Positions 7,388 through 16,430 of a DNA stretch of 20,200 bases are shown piece after piece (positions within the stretch are counted from its first letter, which is position 1; every line of letters begins with the position of its first letter). The DNA lies in assembly GCA_013821585.1 (NCBI GenBank), contig JACDGO010000005.1, forward strand, positions 1 through 20,200, read 5' to 3'. The notes under the pieces are model-generated. The model saw only the letters and a program-made list of their open reading frames with translations, did no database searches and was not told where the DNA came from. The DNA is from Sphingomonadaceae bacterium. Lineage in GTDB: Bacteria > Pseudomonadota > Alphaproteobacteria > Sphingomonadales > Sphingomonadaceae. A program made the translations under genes and the position numbers.

Positions 7388-7426
7388 TCAACTAGTGTGA
7401 GCTATATTAGTTGAACAGTCAACTAA
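7387..7426. promoter_or_regulatory. TetR-type operator array
   Basis: TTAGTTGA (7407-7414) and TCAACTAA (7419-7426) form a perfect 8-base inverted repeat with a 4-base spacer, the size and shape of a TetR operator. A third half site, TTCAACTA (7387-7394), is an inverted partner of TAGTTGAA (7408-7415) at a 13-base spacing and touches the tetR start codon. The AT-rich block stands out from its GC-rich surroundings. It lies between tetR and the ABC-F gene, so both could be controlled. Confidence 0.8.
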
Positions 7427-7480
7427 GAAATTGAGACGCTTAACGCTGACAACTCGGCTCGACCCTGCTACCGGCCCGCC

Positions 7481-9340
7481 ATGCTCAATCTGAACGGAAT
7501 CACCGTGCGCCTCGGCGGACGCACGATCCTCGACCGCGCGACCGCGGCGTTGCCGACGGGCGCGCGCGTCGGGCTGATCGGGCGCAACGGCGCGGGCAAG
7601 ACGACGCTGATGAAGGCGATCACCGGGCTGATCGAGCCCGACGACGGTTCGGTCGAAAAGCCGCGCGCGAGTCGCATCGGCTATATCGCGCAGGATGCGC
7701 CGGCAGGCGACGCGACGCCGTTCGAGACAGCACTCGCGGCCGATGTCGAGCGCGCGTCGCTGATCGACGAGGAAGAGCATACCGCCGACCATCACCGCAT
7801 CGCCGAAATCCACGAGCGGCTGATCGCGATCGACGCGCACGCCGCCCCTGCCCGCGCCGCGCGCATTCTCGTCGGCCTAGGCTTCGACGAGGAGGCGCAG
7901 CACCGGCCGCTCGACAGCTTTTCGGGCGGGTGGAAGATGCGCGTCGCGCTCGCGGCGCTTCTGTTTTCCGAGCCCGACCTGCTGCTGCTTGACGAACCGT
8001 CGAACCACCTCGACCTCGAAGCGACGCTTTGGCTCGAAAGTTTCCTCAAGAGCTATCGCGCGACGATGGTGGTGATCAGCCACGAGCGCGACCTGCTCAA
8101 CAATGTCGTCGACCACATCCTCCACCTCGAAGGCGGCAAGACAACGCTTTACGTCGGCGGCTACGACGCGTTCGAGCGGCAGCGCGCCGAGCGCATGGCG
8201 CAGCTCGCCTCCGCGCGCGCCGCACAGGACGCGCAACGCGCCAAGCTCCAGGACTATATCGCCCGCAACAGCGCGCGCGCCTCTACCGCGAAGCAGGCGC
8301 AGAGCCGCGCCAAGGCACTCGCGCGGATGCAGCCGATCGCCGAGATGGCGAGCGACCCGACACTGTCGTTCGATTTCCCCAGTCCCGCAGAATTAAAGCC
8401 GCCGCTTGTAACGCTCGACATGGCGAGCGTCGGCTACACCGTTGGGCATCCGGTGCTCCAGCGCCTCAACCTGCGCCTCGACCCCGACGACCGCGTCGCG
8501 CTGCTCGGGCGCAACGGCAACGGCAAGACCACGCTCGCACGCCTGCTCGCGGCCCAGCTCGCGCCGATGGACGGCGCGATCAAGGCGTCGGGCAAGATGC
8601 GCGTCGGCTATTTTACCCAATATCAGGTCGAGGAACTCGACGGCGCCGACACGGCGCTCGAACATATGACGCGCGCGATGAAAGGCGCGACTCCGAGCGC
8701 GGTGCGGGGCCAGCTCGGCCGCTTCGGCTTTTCTGGCGCGAAGGCGATCACACAGGTCGCCAAGCTCTCGGGCGGCGAGCGCGCCCGCCTCGCGCTCGCG
8801 CTGATCACGCGCGACGCGCCGCACATGCTGATCCTCGACGAGCCGACCAACCACCTCGACGTCGACGCGCGCGAGGCGCTGGTGCAGGCGCTCAACGCCT
8901 ACGATGGCGCGGTCGTCCTCGTCAGCCATGACCGGCACATGCTGGAGATGACCGCCGACCGGCTCGTGCTCGTCGATCACGGCACCGCGACCGAATTCGC
9001 CGGCAGCATCGACGATTATACCGACCTCATTCTCGGGAAGAATCAGCCGAAGGCGCCCAAGGTCAACAAGAAGGACGACCGCAAGGCCGCCGCGCAGGTG
9101 CGCGAACGCGAGGCGCAGCTACGCGGCGCGGTGAAGACCGCCGAGGCCAAGATCGCCCGCCTCACCGCCGAACGCAGCGCGATCGAGCGCGCGATGTTTG
9201 ACCCCGCGAGCGCCGACGCGGCGCACGCAAAGCTGACGATGAGCGAACTGATGAAACTCCGTGCGAGCGTTGCGGAGAAGCTGGAGGCGGCGGAAGCAAA
9301 GTGGGTCGATGCGAGCGAGGGTCTGGAGATGGCCGGCTAG
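7481..9340 (+). CDS. ABC-F family ATP-binding cassette protein
   Basis: This 619-residue soluble protein has two fused nucleotide-binding domains and no transmembrane segments. Domain 1 has GRNGAGKTT (Walker A, from 34), SFSGGWKMR (signature) and LLLLDEPSNHLD (Walker B, 167-178). A charged helical linker spans about 230-290. Domain 2 has GRNGNGKTT (from 343), LSGGERARL (429-437) and LILDEPTNHLD (450-460), and a C-terminal helical coiled coil covers about 530-615. Family members (Uup, YheS, EttA) bind the ribosomal E site or assist ribosome and DNA metabolism. The C-terminal coiled coil and length favour the YheS/Uup side over EttA. No antibiotic-resistance extension is evident in the linker. 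The ATG at 7481 starts in-frame with a perfect ABC N-terminus; no strong Shine-Dalgarno precedes it. Confidence 0.93.
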   Translation: MLNLNGITVRLGGRTILDRATAALPTGARVGLIGRNGAGKTTLMKAITGLIEPDDGSVEKPRASRIGYIAQDAPAGDATPFETALAADVERASLIDEEEHTADHHRIAEIHERLIAIDAHAAPARAARILVGLGFDEEAQHRPLDSFSGGWKMRVALAALLFSEPDLLLLDEPSNHLDLEATLWLESFLKSYRATMVVISHERDLLNNVVDHILHLEGGKTTLYVGGYDAFERQRAERMAQLASARAAQDAQRAKLQDYIARNSARASTAKQAQSRAKALARMQPIAEMASDPTLSFDFPSPAELKPPLVTLDMASVGYTVGHPVLQRLNLRLDPDDRVALLGRNGNGKTTLARLLAAQLAPMDGAIKASGKMRVGYFTQYQVEELDGADTALEHMTRAMKGATPSAVRGQLGRFGFSGAKAITQVAKLSGGERARLALALITRDAPHMLILDEPTNHLDVDAREALVQALNAYDGAVVLVSHDRHMLEMTADRLVLVDHGTATEFAGSIDDYTDLILGKNQPKAPKVNKKDDRKAAAQVREREAQLRGAVKTAEAKIARLTAERSAIERAMFDPASADAAHAKLTMSELMKLRASVAEKLEAAEAKWVDASEGLEMAG

Positions 9341-9351
9341 GCCGATGCAGC

Positions 9352-9813
9352 TCAGACGATGCCAAGCGCCTCGCACCGCTTTGCACCGCGCCATTGTACG
9401 AGGAGGATCGAGCCGATGACGCCAAGGATCGGCAACCAGCCCCACAGATGTCTTGCGAGCGGAAAGCGATAGGTTGCCGCATAGTCGATGCCCGTCACCG
9501 CTTTGATGCGCGCGAGTTCCGTTTCGCCCGCAGGCGCGATGGCCAGCGTCGCACCACTTCCCGAATAGAGCACCAGCCCGCCGTCGCCTTCCGCCCAGAT
9601 CGGCATCCACAACACGCTCAGCTCGCGATAGGAATAGCCGAGATCGAGATCGAGCGGCCGTCCGTCGGGGCCATATCCGGCGAACGCGGAATCGGGCGGC
9701 AGGTCGGCGACCAGCTCGATCCCGGGCGCATTCGTCAGCGCGGAACGGCGTACGGGCACGGTCCGCGCCGGAACGGCGGGAGACAGCATTGCCGCGGCCA
9801 GCAACTCGATCAA
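9352..9813 (-). CDS. uncharacterised envelope protein with C-terminal membrane anchor
   Basis: I do not recognise a family. The 153-residue product has a short hydrophobic N-terminus resembling a signal (MIELLAAAMLSPAVPA). A middle part of about 100 residues follows, with Gly/Asp-rich turns (GYGPDGRPLDLDLGYSYREL, WAEGDGGLVLYSG). One transmembrane helix lies near the end (about 123-140, LWGWLPILGVIGSILLVQW), followed by RGAKR, so the middle domain is predicted to face the periplasm. The TTG start overlaps the TGA of the quinone oxidoreductase gene (TTGA); an ATG at 9789 is an alternative that would shorten the signal. The 3' end faces the ABC-F gene with only 11 bases between stops. Function unknown. 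Confidence 0.7.
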   Translation of the reverse strand: MIELLAAAMLSPAVPARTVPVRRSALTNAPGIELVADLPPDSAFAGYGPDGRPLDLDLGYSYRELSVLWMPIWAEGDGGLVLYSGSGATLAIAPAGETELARIKAVTGIDYAATYRFPLARHLWGWLPILGVIGSILLVQWRGAKRCEALGIV

Positions 9814-10814
9814 CGCCCGACCTCCAGCACGATCTTTCCGACATGCGCCCCTGAATCCATCCGCGCATGCGCCTTCGCCGCATCCTCCAGCGGGAACACG
9901 CTGTCGATCACGGCCTTGAGCTTGCCTGCCTCGACATGCGGCCAGACGGTGCGGGCGAGTTCGTCGGCCACCAGTCCCTTGAAGGTCGCGCCGCGCGCGC
10001 GGAGCGTCGAGCCGGTGAGCGTCAGGCGGCGCGCCATGATCTGCGGGATGAAAATCTCCGCCTTCGGCCCGCCGAGCACCGCGATCGAGACGTGGCGGCC
10101 GTCCTCGGCCAGGCAGGCGAGGTTGCGGGGGAGGTAGTCACCGCCGACCATGTCGAGCACCGCCTGGCAGCCCTTGCCGCCGGTGATGCACGCGACTTCG
10201 GCGACGAAGTCCTGCGTGCGATAATTGATAGCGTGCGCGGCGCCGATTTCGAGCGCCCGCGCGCACTTCTCGTCCGAGTCGGCCGTGACAATTACCGTCA
10301 GCCCGAAAAGCGCGCCTAGCCCGATCGCCATTGTGCCAATCCCGCTCGTTCCCCCGTGGACGAGCACGGTGTCGCCCTCGACCGCGTAGGCGCGCTCGAA
10401 CAAATTGGTCCATACGGTGAAGAGCGTTTCGGGCATCGCCGCCGCTTCGACCATCGTCAGCGCGTGCGGCACCGGCAGGCACTGGACGGCGGGCGCGGCG
10501 CAATAGTCGGCATAGCCGCCGCCCGCGACGAGCGCGCACATCGGCTGGCCGAGCAGCGCGGCGTCGACGCCATCGCCCAAGGCGACGACCTCCCCCGCGA
10601 TCTCGAGCCCCATGATCGACGGCGCGCCGGGCGGCGGCGGATATTTGCCCTGGCGCTGGAGCACATCGGGCCGGTTGACCCCCGCCGCGGCGACGCGGAT
10701 CAGCACTTCGCCCGCTTCCGGTCGCGGCACCGGCCGCTCGACGACCGTCAGCACTTCGGGCCCGCCCGCCTCGGCAGGATCGATTGCGCGCATCGTCGTT
10801 GGAATGTCCGTCAC
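9810..10814 (-). CDS. NAD(P)H-quinone oxidoreductase, MDR/zeta-crystallin type
   Basis: This zinc-independent medium-chain dehydrogenase/reductase reduces quinones or activated double bonds with NAD(P)H in the cytosol. The 334-residue product shows the GroES-like N-domain (EVLIRVAAAGVNRPDVLQRQG, GLEIAGEVVALG). The Rossmann domain follows with VLVHGGTSGIGTMAIGLGALFG as the nucleotide loop and INYRTQDF, VLDMVGGDYL typical of the quinone oxidoreductase (PIG3-like) branch. The structural-zinc Cys cluster of alcohol dehydrogenases is absent. The GTG at 10814 is preferred because AAGGGG lies six bases upstream; a TTG at 10820 and ATG at 10793 are in frame. It is transcribed away from the DUF1192 gene and coupled to the downstream envelope protein. 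Confidence 0.92.
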   Translation of the reverse strand: MTDIPTTMRAIDPAEAGGPEVLTVVERPVPRPEAGEVLIRVAAAGVNRPDVLQRQGKYPPPPGAPSIMGLEIAGEVVALGDGVDAALLGQPMCALVAGGGYADYCAAPAVQCLPVPHALTMVEAAAMPETLFTVWTNLFERAYAVEGDTVLVHGGTSGIGTMAIGLGALFGLTVIVTADSDEKCARALEIGAAHAINYRTQDFVAEVACITGGKGCQAVLDMVGGDYLPRNLACLAEDGRHVSIAVLGGPKAEIFIPQIMARRLTLTGSTLRARGATFKGLVADELARTVWPHVEAGKLKAVIDSVFPLEDAAKAHARMDSGAHVGKIVLEVGR

Positions 10815-10883
10815 GCTCAACCCCTTGGACGTTCGCGCGCGCCTTAGGTTGACAGCGCGCTCCGCTCAAGCGACCTTCGCCGC

Positions 10884-11084
10884 ATGGACACGGACGACAT
10901 CGCGCCGCCACCGCGATCGGGCGACCCGCTGAGTCTGCTCGCCAGGCAGGATCTCGATCCTTTTTCGGTCGCCGAACTCGAGGCGCGTATCATCGCGCTC
11001 GAAGCCGAGATCGTCCGCACCCGTCTGAAGGCTGAAAAAGCCGTTAACCATCGCGCAAGCGCCGACGCGGTATTCAAGCGATGA
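10884..11084 (+). CDS. DUF1192 family small coiled-coil protein
   Basis: This 66-residue protein matches DUF1192, an alphaproteobacterial family of unknown function: a disordered N-terminus (MDTDDIAPPPRSGDPL), the motif LLARQDLDPFSVAELEARI, and a helix IALEAEIVRTRLKAEKAVNHRA that probably forms a coiled coil. A TTGACA at 10849-10854 could be a -35 element, but the matching -10 position (GACCTT) is poor; if used, the transcript would be nearly leaderless. It precedes clpA by 115 bases. Role unknown; association with a protease or division complex would be a guess. Confidence 0.85.
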   Translation: MDTDDIAPPPRSGDPLSLLARQDLDPFSVAELEARIIALEAEIVRTRLKAEKAVNHRASADAVFKR

Positions 11085-11089
11085 CCGGA

Positions 11090-11115
11090 CTCGCCCGGAT
11101 CGGAATCGGGGCGAG
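11090..11115. other. strong intergenic hairpin between DUF1192 gene and clpA
   Basis: CTCGCCC (11090-11096) pairs with GGGCGAG (11109-11115). Inside, after a G/G mismatch, GAT pairs with ATC around a CGGA tetraloop. It begins five bases after the DUF1192 stop. There is no convincing T-run, so it could be a Rho-assisted end, an mRNA-processing or stabilising element, or a decayed REP copy; its CCGGACTC and GGATCGGA words recall the palindrome at 3749-3768. Confidence 0.5.
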
Positions 11116-11199
11116 CGCGGCGGTTCTTGATGAACGCCATCAGGCATCCGACATAAGGGATGACCGAAGGCGCTCTGCCCTCGGGGGGAGTCCCGTATA

Positions 11200-13518
11200 A
11201 TGCCGTCGTTCGCGTCCGAACTCGAAACCACCCTCCATAACGCGCTTGCCGCCGCGGCGACGCGCCGCCACGAATATGCGACGCTCGAACATCTCCTGCT
11301 CGCATTGATCGACGACACGCATGCGTCGGCGGTAATGGTCGCGTGCGGCGTCGATACCGGCGAATTGAAGACCACCGTCACCCATTATCTCGACACCGAA
11401 CTCGAGGCGCTGCGCGTCGAGGGGCAGACCGACCCCTCCCCCACCAGCGGATTTCAGCGCGTCGTCCAGCGCGCGATCCTTCACGTCCAGTCTTCTGGCC
11501 GTGACGAAGTGACCGGCGGCAACGTCCTCGTCGCGCTGTTTTCCGAGCGCGAGAGCTATGCGGTCTATTTCCTCCAGCAGCAGGACATGAGCCGCCTCGA
11601 CGCGGTCAGCTACATCAGCCACGGCGTCGGCAAGGGCGTGACCCAGCCCGAAGTCCGCGAAGCCGCCAAGGGCGCGGACGATGAGAAACCCGCGAAGGGC
11701 GAAGGCAAGGGCAAGTCCGAAAGCGCGCTGAAGCAGTTCACCGTCGACCTCAACGAGAAAGCGAAGGCCGGCAAGGTCGATCCGCTGATCGGCCGCGGCG
11801 CGGAGGTGGATCGCACCATCCAGATTCTCTGCCGCCGCTCGAAGAACAACCCCCTCTACGTCGGCGACCCCGGCGTCGGGAAGACCGCGATCGCCGAGGG
11901 GCTCGCGCGCAAGATCGTCGAGGGCGCGGTGCCCGAAGTTCTGCTCCCCGCCGTCATCTATTCACTCGACATGGGCGCGCTGCTCGCGGGCACGCGCTAT
12001 CGTGGCGATTTCGAGGAGCGGTTGAAGGCGGTCGTGACCGAACTCGAAAAGCTCCCACACGCGATCCTGTTCATCGACGAAATCCACACCGTCATCGGCG
12101 CGGGAGCGACCAGCGGCGGCGCGATGGACGCGTCGAACCTGCTGAAGCCCGCGCTTTCGGGCGGGACGATCCGCTGTATCGGATCGACGACTTACAAGGA
12201 ATTCCGCAACCATTTCGAAAAGGACCGCGCGCTGCTGCGCCGTTTCCAGAAGATCGACGTCAACGAGCCGACGATCGAGGACACGATCAAAATCCTGGCA
12301 GGGCTACGCTCGGCATTCGAGGGGCACCACAGCGTCAAATATACGCCCGACGCGATCAAGTCGGCGGTCGAGCTGTCGGCGCGCTACATCAACGACAGGA
12401 AGCTCCCCGACAAGGCGATAGACGTGATCGACGAAGTCGGGGCGATGCAGATGCTGGTCGTGCCGTCGAAGCGCAAGAAGGTCATCACGACGAAGGAGAT
12501 CGAGGCGGTGATCGCGACGATGGCGCGCATCCCTCCCAAATCGGTCAGCGCCGACGACACCAAGAACCTCGCGTCGCTGGAGACCGACCTCAAGCGCGTC
12601 GTGTTCGGCCAGAACACCGCGATCGAGAAGCTGGCAAGCGCGATCAAGCTCAGCCGCGCTGGCCTGCGCGACCCCGAAAAGCCGATCGGCAATTATCTTT
12701 TCACCGGCCCGACCGGCGTCGGAAAGACCGAGGTGGCGCGCCAGCTCGCCTCGATCATGGGCATCCCGCTCCAGCGTTTCGACATGTCCGAATATATGGA
12801 GCGTCACAGCGTCTCGCGGCTGATCGGTGCGCCTCCGGGCTATGTCGGCTTCGATCAGGGCGGGCTCCTCACCGACGCGATCGACCAGCAGCCGCACAGC
12901 GTCCTCCTGCTCGACGAGATCGAGAAGGCGCATCCCGATCTGTTTAACATCCTGCTTCAGGTCATGGACCACGGCCGCCTGACCGATCAGCACGGCAAGA
13001 GCGTCGATTTCCGCAACGTCATCCTGATCATGACGACCAATGCGGGCGCGAGCGACATGGCGCGCGAGGCCGTCGGCTTCGGCGCGATGACGCGCGAGGG
13101 CGAGGACGAGGAAGCGGTGAAGAAGATGTTCACCCCCGAATTCCGCAACCGTCTCGATGCGATCGTGCCGTTCGGCTATCTCCCGACCGAAGTCGTCGCG
13201 CGCGTCGTCGACAAGTTCATCCTCGAGCTCGAACTCCAGCTCGCCGACCGCGACGTCCACATCAAGCTCGACGACGACGCCAAGACCTGGCTCACCGCCA
13301 AGGGCTACGACAAGATGTATGGCGCGCGCCCGATGGGCCGCCTTATCCAGGAAAAGATCAAGCAGCCGCTCGCCGAAGAGCTGCTGTTCGGCAAGCTCGT
13401 CCACGGCGGCGAGGTGATGGTCCACCTGAAGGACGACGCGATGGCGTTCGAAATCGTGTCGGCGCCACCGCGGAAGGGTAAGAAGGGCGGCAGGGCCAAG
13501 GTGAAGGTGGGCGTCTAG
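11200..13518 (+). CDS. clpA: ATP-dependent Clp protease ATP-binding subunit ClpA
   Basis: ClpA is the AAA+ unfoldase that feeds substrates to ClpP. The 772 residues contain the Clp N domain (1-145, MPSFASELETTLHNALAAAA), a charged linker (155-178), AAA-1 with GDPGVGKT (222-229) and ILFIDEIHTVIGAGATSGGAMDASN, and AAA-2 with GPTGVGKT (503-510), VLLLDEIEKAHPD and LTPEFRNRLD-type sensor sequence. The ClpP-docking loop carries VGF (625-627) where E. coli ClpA has IGL. The ATG is preceded by GGGGGGAG at good spacing. CTTG at 11126-11129, 18 bases before CCGACAT, weakly resembles an alphaproteobacterial heat-shock promoter. The adaptor gene clpS, often adjacent, is not upstream here. Confidence 0.97.
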   Translation: MPSFASELETTLHNALAAAATRRHEYATLEHLLLALIDDTHASAVMVACGVDTGELKTTVTHYLDTELEALRVEGQTDPSPTSGFQRVVQRAILHVQSSGRDEVTGGNVLVALFSERESYAVYFLQQQDMSRLDAVSYISHGVGKGVTQPEVREAAKGADDEKPAKGEGKGKSESALKQFTVDLNEKAKAGKVDPLIGRGAEVDRTIQILCRRSKNNPLYVGDPGVGKTAIAEGLARKIVEGAVPEVLLPAVIYSLDMGALLAGTRYRGDFEERLKAVVTELEKLPHAILFIDEIHTVIGAGATSGGAMDASNLLKPALSGGTIRCIGSTTYKEFRNHFEKDRALLRRFQKIDVNEPTIEDTIKILAGLRSAFEGHHSVKYTPDAIKSAVELSARYINDRKLPDKAIDVIDEVGAMQMLVVPSKRKKVITTKEIEAVIATMARIPPKSVSADDTKNLASLETDLKRVVFGQNTAIEKLASAIKLSRAGLRDPEKPIGNYLFTGPTGVGKTEVARQLASIMGIPLQRFDMSEYMERHSVSRLIGAPPGYVGFDQGGLLTDAIDQQPHSVLLLDEIEKAHPDLFNILLQVMDHGRLTDQHGKSVDFRNVILIMTTNAGASDMAREAVGFGAMTREGEDEEAVKKMFTPEFRNRLDAIVPFGYLPTEVVARVVDKFILELELQLADRDVHIKLDDDAKTWLTAKGYDKMYGARPMGRLIQEKIKQPLAEELLFGKLVHGGEVMVHLKDDAMAFEIVSAPPRKGKKGGRAKVKVGV

Positions 13519-13529
13519 AACGTCCAACC

Positions 13530-13841
13530 CTATTTCAGCGGGACAATAACCTCGTCCGGATGCGCGACGCCGAGGTCGCGGCGCACGAGTTCGTCGACCA
13601 TGTCGGGGTTCGCGTGGCGCGGATCGACGAGCGCGACGCGGTTGCTGAGCACCGCGCGCTTGCGCTCGAGTTGGGCGAGGTCGGTGCGGCGCAGCTGCAA
13701 CCGTCTGGCGTAATCGCTCCAGGCAAGCACGCCGTTCGAGCCGAACAGCGCATAGCCGCCGAAGAAGGCGACGACGATGATCGCCAGCGCCGGGGTCAGC
13801 GCCGCCCGCAGATTGCTCGAAATTCGCTTTGCCTTCGCCAT
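13530..13841 (-). CDS. ftsB: FtsB/DivIC-family septum formation initiator
   Basis: This 103-residue bitopic division protein has a short basic cytosolic N-terminus (MAKAKRISSNLRAAL), one transmembrane helix (about 14-33), then a periplasmic coiled coil (SDYARRLQLRRTDLAQLERKRAVLSNRVALV) and a terminal segment with DELVRRDLGVAHPDEVIV. FtsB binds FtsL and FtsQ and helps activate septal peptidoglycan synthesis. The gene lies 32 bases downstream of eno on the same strand, the classic proteobacterial eno-ftsB arrangement. AAGGG precedes the ATG at a usable distance. Confidence 0.9.
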   Translation of the reverse strand: MAKAKRISSNLRAALTPALAIIVVAFFGGYALFGSNGVLAWSDYARRLQLRRTDLAQLERKRAVLSNRVALVDPRHANPDMVDELVRRDLGVAHPDEVIVPLK

Positions 13842-13873
13842 CTACGCCCTTGAATCACAGGCGATTCGACGAA

Positions 13874-15199
<1,326 letters not shown>

Positions 15200-15244
15200 C
15201 TATCGGAGCGGGCCGCTTTGTGCAAATAACGCAGGCGTAACGAT

Positions 15245-15269
15245 GGAACCCGGGCGGGCGTCGCCGGTT
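15245..15269 (+). promoter_or_regulatory. EcfG-type general stress promoter
   Basis: GGAAC (15245-15249), a 16-base spacer and GGTT (15266-15269) match the established alphaproteobacterial general-stress sigma factor consensus GGAAC-N16/17-cGTT except for the least constrained first base of the -10 element. It sits about 33 bases before the ATG of the first gene of the membrane-protein operon, leaving a short leader that contains a GAGGA Shine-Dalgarno. It is the only such pairing I found in an intergenic position in the window. Confidence 0.65.
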
Positions 15270-15301
15270 CACGAAGCGAAGCGTTTTTGAGGACCGATCC
15301 C

Positions 15302-15766
15302 ATGGCCGACTCTCCTGTTCCCAAGCCGCGCCAGCGCGCGACCCCGACCGCGACCGGCATTCAGGTCGGCGCCACACCCGCCGCCGCGCCTAAGGGCGCG
15401 TTTGATCAGGCGCGCGAACAAGTGTCCGGAATGGCGGAGGAAGCGACAACGGCGGTGCGCAAGGCCGCGAACCAGGGCAAGGACAAGGCGGCGGAAGCGC
15501 TCGGCGGCCTTTCGAAGCTTGCCGACGACGCGGCGCGGACGATCGACGACCGGATCGGCGGCGGCTATGGCGACTATGCGCGCAAGGCATCCACGACGGT
15601 CCAGGATTTCGCCAGTACGCTGCAATCGAAGGATATCGACGACCTTGTCGCGGACACCAAGGCGTTCGTGCGCAAGAGTCCCGTCGTCGCGATCGGCGCG
15701 GCGGCAGCGGTCGGCTTCCTGCTGACGCGGTTGTTCAAGGCCGGCACTTCGGACGGCCGGGCCTGA
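15302..15766 (+). CDS. ElaB/YqjD/DUF883-like membrane-anchored protein
   Basis: This 154-residue protein has an Ala/Pro/Thr-rich N-terminus, a long amphipathic helical region rich in Ala, Lys and Asp (about 34-120), and a single C-terminal transmembrane helix (about 126-144, SPVVAIGAAAAVGFLLTRLF). This is the layout of ElaB/YqjD (DUF883) proteins, which anchor in the inner membrane by the C-terminus and, in E. coli, bind ribosomes in stationary phase. The ATG at 15302 follows GAGGA at good spacing; an in-frame start at 15287 would lie upstream of that site. First gene of the seven-gene run and directly behind the EcfG-type promoter. Family assignment rests on architecture more than on a sharp motif. 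Confidence 0.8.
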   Translation: MADSPVPKPRQRATPTATGIQVGATPAAAPKGAFDQAREQVSGMAEEATTAVRKAANQGKDKAAEALGGLSKLADDAARTIDDRIGGGYGDYARKASTTVQDFASTLQSKDIDDLVADTKAFVRKSPVVAIGAAAAVGFLLTRLFKAGTSDGRA

Positions 15767-15783
15767 CCCGGAGCGCGGGGGCG

Positions 15784-16146
15784 ATGGATCAGCTCCAACC
15801 CGCGGATCCCGAGCCGCCGCGCCCGACGCTTCCTGAATTGCTCGCCCGCGTCGTCGACGAGGGCGAGGACTTCATTCGCGCCGAAGTCGGGCTCTACCGC
15901 GCGCAGGCGGGGCGCAAGCTGCTCGACGCGCGCTGGGCGGTGGCGCTGTTGGGTGGGGCGATCGTGCTTGCACAGGGCGCGACAATCGCCCTGCTGGTCG
16001 GGCTGATCATGGCGCTGACCCCGCGCATCGGTCCCGCGTGGGCGACTCTGGTCGTGATCGGCGTCACGCTCGCGATCGTCGCGCTGCTCGTGAAGGTCGG
16101 CCTTACCCGGCTTTCCGAGGTGCTCAAGCTGGACAAGGATGCATGA
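15784..16146 (+). CDS. YqjE-like / phage-holin-family membrane protein
   Basis: The 120-residue protein has an N-terminal cytosolic amphipathic helix (LPELLARVVDEGEDFIRAEVGLYRAQAGRKLL). Two transmembrane helices follow (about 52-78 and 82-106), with a short basic tail. This matches the Phage_holin_3_6/YqjE family, which despite the name are ordinary chromosomal proteins commonly found beside ElaB/YqjD-like genes. The gene starts 17 bases after its neighbour ends and overlaps the next gene by four bases (ATGA). A lytic function is not implied; no endolysin is nearby. Confidence 0.85.
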   Translation: MDQLQPADPEPPRPTLPELLARVVDEGEDFIRAEVGLYRAQAGRKLLDARWAVALLGGAIVLAQGATIALLVGLIMALTPRIGPAWATLVVIGVTLAIVALLVKVGLTRLSEVLKLDKDA

Positions 16147-16430
16147 AGGACCAGGCCGATTTGCTCGTCGCCCGGGCGGAGGGGCGCGCGCAGCGCAGCC
16201 GTGCGAAGCTGCTCTCGACGCTCGCCGAAATCCGCCACCGCCTCAACCCGCGCGTCGTCGCGACCGAGGCGGCCGAAAGCGTGGCCGACCGCGCCGGGCG
16301 ACTCGTTCACGACGCAGGCGAGGCCGCGAAGGACCGGCCGGTCACCGCGGGCGCGGGCGCTTTCGCGCTTGCCGCGGCGGTCGGCCTCGGCGTGTGGATG
16401 AAGCTGCGCCCGCATGACGAGGAAACATGA
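16143..16430 (+). CDS. DUF3618 domain-containing membrane protein
   Basis: The 95-residue product fits DUF3618, a small family found with YqjD/YqjE-like proteins. It has a helical N-terminal half (RAEGRAQRSRAKLLSTLAEI) followed by the RHRLNPRVV motif typical of the family, an Ala-rich amphipathic stretch, and one C-terminal transmembrane helix (about 67-86) ending KLRPHDEET. The ATG at 16143 overlaps the upstream TGA (ATGA); a longer frame from 16038 would run through the holin-family gene and is not needed. Likely tail-anchored in the inner membrane. Confidence 0.85.
   Translation: MKDQADLLVARAEGRAQRSRAKLLSTLAEIRHRLNPRVVATEAAESVADRAGRLVHDAGEAAKDRPVTAGAGAFALAAAVGLGVWMKLRPHDEET

Noticed and set aside
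7481..9340. ABC-F gene as an antibiotic-resistance determinant
   Set aside because: Motifs and C-terminal coiled coil fit the housekeeping YheS/Uup type, and the linker shows no resistance-type extension that I can recognise.
12304..13527. 407-codon open frame antisense to clpA
   Set aside because: Its product is low-complexity, His/Arg/Asp-rich and matches no family, while the opposite strand encodes textbook ClpA. Long antisense frames are expected at this GC content.
15784..16146. Phage holin-like gene as a sign of a prophage
   Set aside because: No endolysin, structural or integrase genes are present; this family is commonly chromosomal and occurs with YqjD-like genes.
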